Shown here: one piece after another, positions 60,202 to 64,000 of the stretch
Layout: each line of letters starts with the position of its first letter
Numbering within the stretch: the stretch's first letter is position 1
Assembly: GCA_035516255.1 (NCBI GenBank)
Contig: DATJAL010000044.1
Location: 41,023-105,022 of the forward strand
Reading direction: 5' to 3'
DNA from: Chitinivibrionales bacterium
GTDB lineage: Bacteria; Fibrobacterota; Chitinivibrionia; Chitinivibrionales; FEN-1185
DNA length: 64,000 nucleotides
Notes under the pieces: model-generated
The model's database searches: none
What the model was told of the DNA's origin: nothing
Seen by the model: only the letters and a program-made list of their open reading frames with translations
Made by a program: the position numbers and the translations under genes

Positions 60202-61654
60202 GTACGACGCCATCATCATGGGTTCGGGCATCGGCGGCCTCACCGCCGGAGCGCTCCTTGCCAAACAGGGAATGCGCGTCGCGGTGCTCGAGCAGCATTC
60301 CCGGCCCGGCGGCTGCTGCCAGGGATTTTCGCGCCAGGGTTTTTCGTTTGATTCTTCGGTCCATTCGGTGTGCATGGCCGAAAACGGGTTCGTATGCGGC
60401 ATGCTCAGGGAGCTTGGCGTCCGCGACGACATAGCCGTTGTCCCGAATTCAAGCACGGCGCGCATCATGAGTCCGGATCTTGATTTTATTCTCCCCGCCG
60501 ATCTTGCAGCCCTTACCGCATCACTTGCCAATAATTTCCCGTCAGAAAAGAACGCGGTGGCCGATCTTCTGAGTGACATGCAGAAGCTGTTTACAACCTA
60601 TAAGGGCGCACTTGCACAGGACAGCCAACGACCGGCCGCCGCGTCCGGCATTGCCGCCGCAACGCAATCGTACGGTGACTATATCGGGCGGTTCATCAAG
60701 GACGGTAATTTGAAATATCTTTTCGGCGCGATCTGGCCGTTCGGCGGATCGTCGCCGTCATACGCGCCGGTGTACAACGCGCTCATTTTCATCGCGCATG
60801 CGGTCGAAGGCTCGCATTACGTCAAGGGTGGGTTTTCGAACCTGGCCGAGGTCCTGTGCGCCGCGATCACCCGCAGCGGCGGCGAGGTCAAAACAAACTG
60901 GCGCGTTACCGGCATGGACATTGATGCCGCTAAGGCAGTGCGGGCGGTGCGCAACGCGGCAGGAGAAGAATTTTCCGCGGGTGTATTTATTTCAAACATC
61001 AGCCCCTATACGCTCCATCATCAGATCATTCCGGAAAAATCACGCAACCAGCTGTGGCTGCGGCGGCTTGCCAACCTGAAGCCGTCCGTAGCGGCCGTCT
61101 GCGTGTATCTGGGGACCGACGGCGACGCGTCGGACATCGCGAAAGACAATCTCACCTTTTGGTTCGGCTCGAACGACCACGACGAGATGTACCGGGGCAT
61201 CATGAACGGCCCGCGGGACGAGACAAACCACCTGCTGATCATCCGGCCGCCGGGAGAGAAAAACGGCACCATCACGCTCATCCATTTTGTAAAGCCGGAA
61301 ACAAAGGCCGACTGGGCCTCACAAAAAAGGAAAATCGCCGGCGCCATGATAAAAAAGGCCTGCCATGTTTTGGGCGATTTTTCCTCAAGGATCCGCGTCA
61401 AGGAATCCGCCTCGCCCGCCACGTTCGAACGGTACACCGGCAACACCGGCGGCGCGTGCTACGGATTCGAAAACGTAAAGGACCTTTACGGGCAGTCAAA
61501 GCTGCCTTTCGCCACCTACCTTTCCAATCTGTACCAGGTGGGACACTGGACAATAGCCGGCGGCGGGATTTACAATGTTATGATGAGCGGCAAGGTCGTG
61601 GCGGAAATAATTTTAAAACAGTTCAGCGTTGGGAGTGGAAAGTTGAAAGATTAA
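60191..61654 (+). CDS. Phytoene-desaturase-like FAD oxidoreductase
   Basis: A 487-residue flavoprotein of the CrtI/CrtISO/retinol-saturase family. The TTG at 60191 is chosen because GAGGAAAT lies just upstream, it gives LSNKYDAIIMGSGIGGLTAG with the Rossmann GxGxxG at the N-terminus, and it overlaps the previous gene by 11 bases. LEQHSRPGGCCQGFSRQGFSFD is the FAD 'E..p GG....' region, YVKGGFSNLAEVLCAAI the substrate-side motif, and VGHWTIAGGGIYNVMMSGKVVAEIIL the C-terminal flavin loop. Relatives desaturate or isomerise polyenes. Here it probably introduces or rearranges double bonds in an acyl chain; that is inferred. Confidence 0.85.
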   Translation: MSNKYDAIIMGSGIGGLTAGALLAKQGMRVAVLEQHSRPGGCCQGFSRQGFSFDSSVHSVCMAENGFVCGMLRELGVRDDIAVVPNSSTARIMSPDLDFILPADLAALTASLANNFPSEKNAVADLLSDMQKLFTTYKGALAQDSQRPAAASGIAAATQSYGDYIGRFIKDGNLKYLFGAIWPFGGSSPSYAPVYNALIFIAHAVEGSHYVKGGFSNLAEVLCAAITRSGGEVKTNWRVTGMDIDAAKAVRAVRNAAGEEFSAGVFISNISPYTLHHQIIPEKSRNQLWLRRLANLKPSVAAVCVYLGTDGDASDIAKDNLTFWFGSNDHDEMYRGIMNGPRDETNHLLIIRPPGEKNGTITLIHFVKPETKADWASQKRKIAGAMIKKACHVLGDFSSRIRVKESASPATFERYTGNTGGACYGFENVKDLYGQSKLPFATYLSNLYQVGHWTIAGGGIYNVMMSGKVVAEIILKQFSVGSGKLKD

Positions 61655-61752
61655 TGAAAACATTTCTCAAAAGGATCTCGTCAGGTTTTTCCTGCTTTCA
61701 ACTTCGAACTTCAAACTTTCAACTATCCTTTTACGTCAAAAAATGAAATCAA

Positions 61753-63036
61753 ATGAAACTGCGATTGTTATATCCTAAATTCAAGAAATTCCTCGAAGAC
61801 CATGCCTCGCTTCGCGAGGAACTCAAGGGCCACGTGATCGGCGACTACACCATGCCGCCGTCGCTTGCGCTGCCGATCATCGCCGCGCTCACACCACGCC
61901 CGGTCGGAATCAACCTTACCGACGACAACATCACGCCGGTTGATTTCGACGAGAAGGTCGACCTCGCGGTGATAAGCTGCTTCACGCCGCAGGCGCAGCG
62001 CGCCTACGAAATCGCGGACGAATTCAAGAAGCGCGGCACGAAAACCATCATCGGCGGCGTTCACCCGACCGCCCTGCCGGACGAGGCGCTCGCCCATGCC
62101 GACGCGGTATGCGTTGGCGAAGGGGAGCAGGTATGGCATGCCATTCTTTCCGACTTGCAAACCGGCTCGTTGAAAAAAAAGTACAGCGCCCAGTCGTATT
62201 GCGATCTCGCCAAAATGCCCGTCCCCCGCCGCGCTATTTTCTCGCCCGACAATTATCGCTGGAAGGCGCACCTCGTGCAGGTGATGCGCGGGTGCCCGGC
62301 GCCCTGCGCCGGCTGCCCCGTGCCCTACATGGGCGGCACCCTGTTCCGGCTGCGGCCGGTGGAAAACATCATCGCCGACATTAAATCAATGCCGTACAAG
62401 GAACTTTATTTCACCGATGACACCGTGATGCTTCCCGGAAAAAAACCGATGAAATTCCTGTTGAAGATCATGGAGCGCACCGCGGAAATGGCGGATATAA
62501 AAATCTTTCTCGCCTCCACCATGATGATGACGCCGGACCTGGAATTCTACCGCAAGCTTAAAAACGGCGGCACCGCGTCCATCTACACCGTGTTCGGCTT
62601 TGACAAGAACTCCCAGCTACTGTTCGACAAATCCTGCACGGCAGACCATTGGAGCGCTGCGGTCGACCTGGTCCGAATGATCGAGGACATCGGCATACAC
62701 TTTTTCGGCTCGTTCGGCATCGGGTTTGACAACCAGGACAAGGGCGTGACCGAGCGCATCCTCAAATTCACGCAGGACGCGCGCATCGACCTGGCGGAAT
62801 TCTACATCCCCACGCCGTTTCCCGGCACCAAGTTCGGCGAACGGATAGCCGCGGAAAACAGGCTCCTGCACCGGAACTATTCGCTGTGGAACCACGCGAA
62901 CGTGGTGTTCAAACCCAAGAATTTCACGGAGACCGAGCTGCTCGATGCGTTCCATTTTGCGTGGAGGGAGTTTTATAAGGATAAAAAGCCGGAGAATACG
63001 GTGAGGAGTTTTACGTTGAATGAAAAAAAGAGTTGA
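61753..63036 (+). CDS. B12-binding radical SAM protein (second of pair)
   Basis: A 427-residue paralogue of the protein at 54424 with the same layout: MKLRLLYPKFKKFLEDHASL at the N-terminus, a Rossmann-like cobalamin-type domain (LAVISCFTPQAQRAYEIADE, IIGGVHPTALPDEA), the radical SAM motif VMRGCPAPCAGCPVPY (Cys-x3-Cys-x2-Cys), LYFTDDTVMLPGKKP, and FGSFGIGFDNQDKG. The tail TELLDAFHFAWREFYKDKKP is homologous too. It closes the plus-strand cluster. The ribosome site is weak. B12-radical SAM enzymes methylate unreactive carbons or build ring bonds; two different ones in a lipid cluster suggest two such steps. Confidence 0.88.
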   Translation: MKLRLLYPKFKKFLEDHASLREELKGHVIGDYTMPPSLALPIIAALTPRPVGINLTDDNITPVDFDEKVDLAVISCFTPQAQRAYEIADEFKKRGTKTIIGGVHPTALPDEALAHADAVCVGEGEQVWHAILSDLQTGSLKKKYSAQSYCDLAKMPVPRRAIFSPDNYRWKAHLVQVMRGCPAPCAGCPVPYMGGTLFRLRPVENIIADIKSMPYKELYFTDDTVMLPGKKPMKFLLKIMERTAEMADIKIFLASTMMMTPDLEFYRKLKNGGTASIYTVFGFDKNSQLLFDKSCTADHWSAAVDLVRMIEDIGIHFFGSFGIGFDNQDKGVTERILKFTQDARIDLAEFYIPTPFPGTKFGERIAAENRLLHRNYSLWNHANVVFKPKNFTETELLDAFHFAWREFYKDKKPENTVRSFTLNEKKS

Positions 63037-63648
63037 TTTTTGATAATAATAAAATGCTGGTAGGGCCTGGCCGGCCCTAAAACCCGCCAAGGAAAATGCT
63101 TAATGATATATTTCTATTACCCAATACTCTACTAATCGGCCATTTCCCGTAACCGAGGTGAGATTTTCTCCCCGTCCTATGGAAAAATACCATCCGTTAT
63201 GCCGCCTTCCTGAAATAATAATGGCGTAAACCAGAAAGGACAGACATCTTCAAGCTGGCTCCTGTCTTCAGGGTTCCATAACCACAAGGAATTCGCTGTA
63301 CGATCCCGATGCGGTCGGCAGACGGAAGCGTCATATTCGCCATAGAGGCAATGGGAATAGGTACCATAGGCTGCTTGTAAATATATTCCCGAAAAAAAAA
63401 GCCTCCTGCCCCCACGCGTTGCCACCTTTTCTTTACTTGTGCCTGAAGACCTTTCATGGTATAATAACCTTGTGTAGTCTGGGCCATTTTTTTCAACTGC
63501 TTGACCCTCATAATTCACACGCCTGCTTTTACTCAACCCGTGTTATGGCTACAGCTCAAACTATCTTTCAAATGTTCTTTAAGATCTGTAGGCTTGCCAG
63601 GATTCCTACCTTCTCTGCCAGGGCAATTTTTATTTCTCCGGAGATCTA
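63037..63648. other. Region without a convincing gene
   Basis: Two overlapping minus-strand frames (63177-63536 and 63197-63511) have neither signal peptide nor family motif. One reads protein-like in its last 40 residues (LEDVCPFWFTPLLFQEGGIT) and might continue after a frameshift as a short tail (NLTSVTGNGRLVEYWVIEIY) ending near 63100, so a decayed secreted-protein gene is possible. No repeat or RNA was found. Confidence 0.3.
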
Positions 63649-64000
63649 TTACTTGATCAGGACCGGTCTGACAATCGTCGCAGCCCCGCATGTGATTCGA
63701 GCTATGAAGGCTCCATGTGCAAGCTTCGTGCATAAGGAGACTACACGAGTTTGCCCGGTAGCAATACTCCAATGTCCCATAATCCGGCCGAAGCAATCGA
63801 AAAGTGTAACTGCTATGGGCTTGCCATTGTCCATTTTGAGGTTTCCCGCATTGATTATGAGAAAACCGTTTCTGACGGTTATTACATCCATATTCTTGAT
63901 GCCTGATGATGCCTGGTGAAATTCGGTTTTCACAGCAAGTGCGTCGCTGTAGTCGGGATATGAACCGGAAGCGGTGGTATAAACGTTCTCCGCCAGTGGA
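63649..64000 (-). CDS. C-terminal part of a secreted protein with type IX-like sorting tail (cut by window edge)
   Basis: The frame is open from the right edge (with SGSYPDYSDALAV-like sequence before the GTG at 63933) to a stop at 63649, so the start lies outside the window. The visible about 116 residues end in a sorting-module pattern: VITVRNGFLIINAGN, then IAVTLFDCFGRIMGHWSI, KLAHGAFIARITCG and a short tail. These match the beta-sandwich C-terminal domains of type IX-exported proteins. The nature of the missing N-terminal part is unknown. Confidence 0.55.
   Translation of the reverse strand, partial: PLAENVYTTASGSYPDYSDALAVKTEFHQASSGIKNMDVITVRNGFLIINAGNLKMDNGKPIAVTLFDCFGRIMGHWSIATGQTRVVSLCTKLAHGAFIARITCGAATIVRPVLIK

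Overview
The window looks like chromosome from an uncultured, strictly anaerobic, GC-rich Gram-negative bacterium. The outer membrane is implied by an OmpA-family protein, an ADP-heptose-type GT9 transferase, a bacterial alpha-2-macroglobulin lipoprotein and several secreted proteins ending in (or carrying) type IX-like sorting modules. A Wood-Ljungdahl CO dehydrogenase/acetyl-CoA synthase locus points to anaerobic C1 metabolism. Secreted GH30 and probable GH64 glucanases, the sorting modules and the dnaG-rpoD pair fit the FCB group, perhaps Fibrobacterota or a relative, but I cannot place it firmly from this sequence alone.

Layout. 0-12 kb: small secreted and membrane proteins, a GH30 glycosidase, an SDR/nitroreductase pair, an OmpA protein and a heptosyltransferase-like GT9. 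12-18 kb: an accessory stretch with many GC-rich intergenic repeats, an AT-rich Ser/Thr kinase + TPR gene pair, ten exact-period 21-bp tandem repeats, and an AbiF-like HEPN protein preceded by its own promoter and a short terminator-capped RNA candidate. 18-32 kb: the CODH/ACS locus on the minus strand (RACo-like activator, acsC, a fused acsB-acsD gene, CODH, two CooC-type ATPases, a core methionine-synthase-like methyltransferase). 32-38 kb: a DRE-TIM aldolase, a geranylgeranyl-reductase-like flavoprotein, a GH64-like glucanase and a DUF5131/TcmP pair. 38-50 kb: a 2064-residue alpha-2-macroglobulin, tRNA-Arg(TCG), a kinase/pseudokinase operon and a small outer-membrane protein. 50.6-54 kb: dnaG-rpoD. 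54.4-63 kb: a plus-strand lipid/polyketide-like cluster of two B12-binding radical SAM enzymes bracketing a ketosynthase, a ketosynthase-like protein lacking all three catalytic residues, an acyl carrier protein, an LpxL-like acyltransferase and a phytoene-desaturase-like flavoenzyme. The right edge cuts a secreted-protein gene.

The most promising item is the 54.4-63 kb cluster. Its gene content recalls the sets proposed for ladderane lipid biosynthesis in anammox bacteria (FabF-like, ACP, phytoene-desaturase-like and radical SAM genes) and also KS/CLF polyene systems. Second are the AbiF-like gene with a candidate RNA partner, the AcsB-AcsD fusion, and a family of at least nine structured intergenic elements that begin GGGCGTTCCC and mostly end CCTAACGCGG. 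Several of these elements lie inside the CODH/ACS locus or the lipid cluster.
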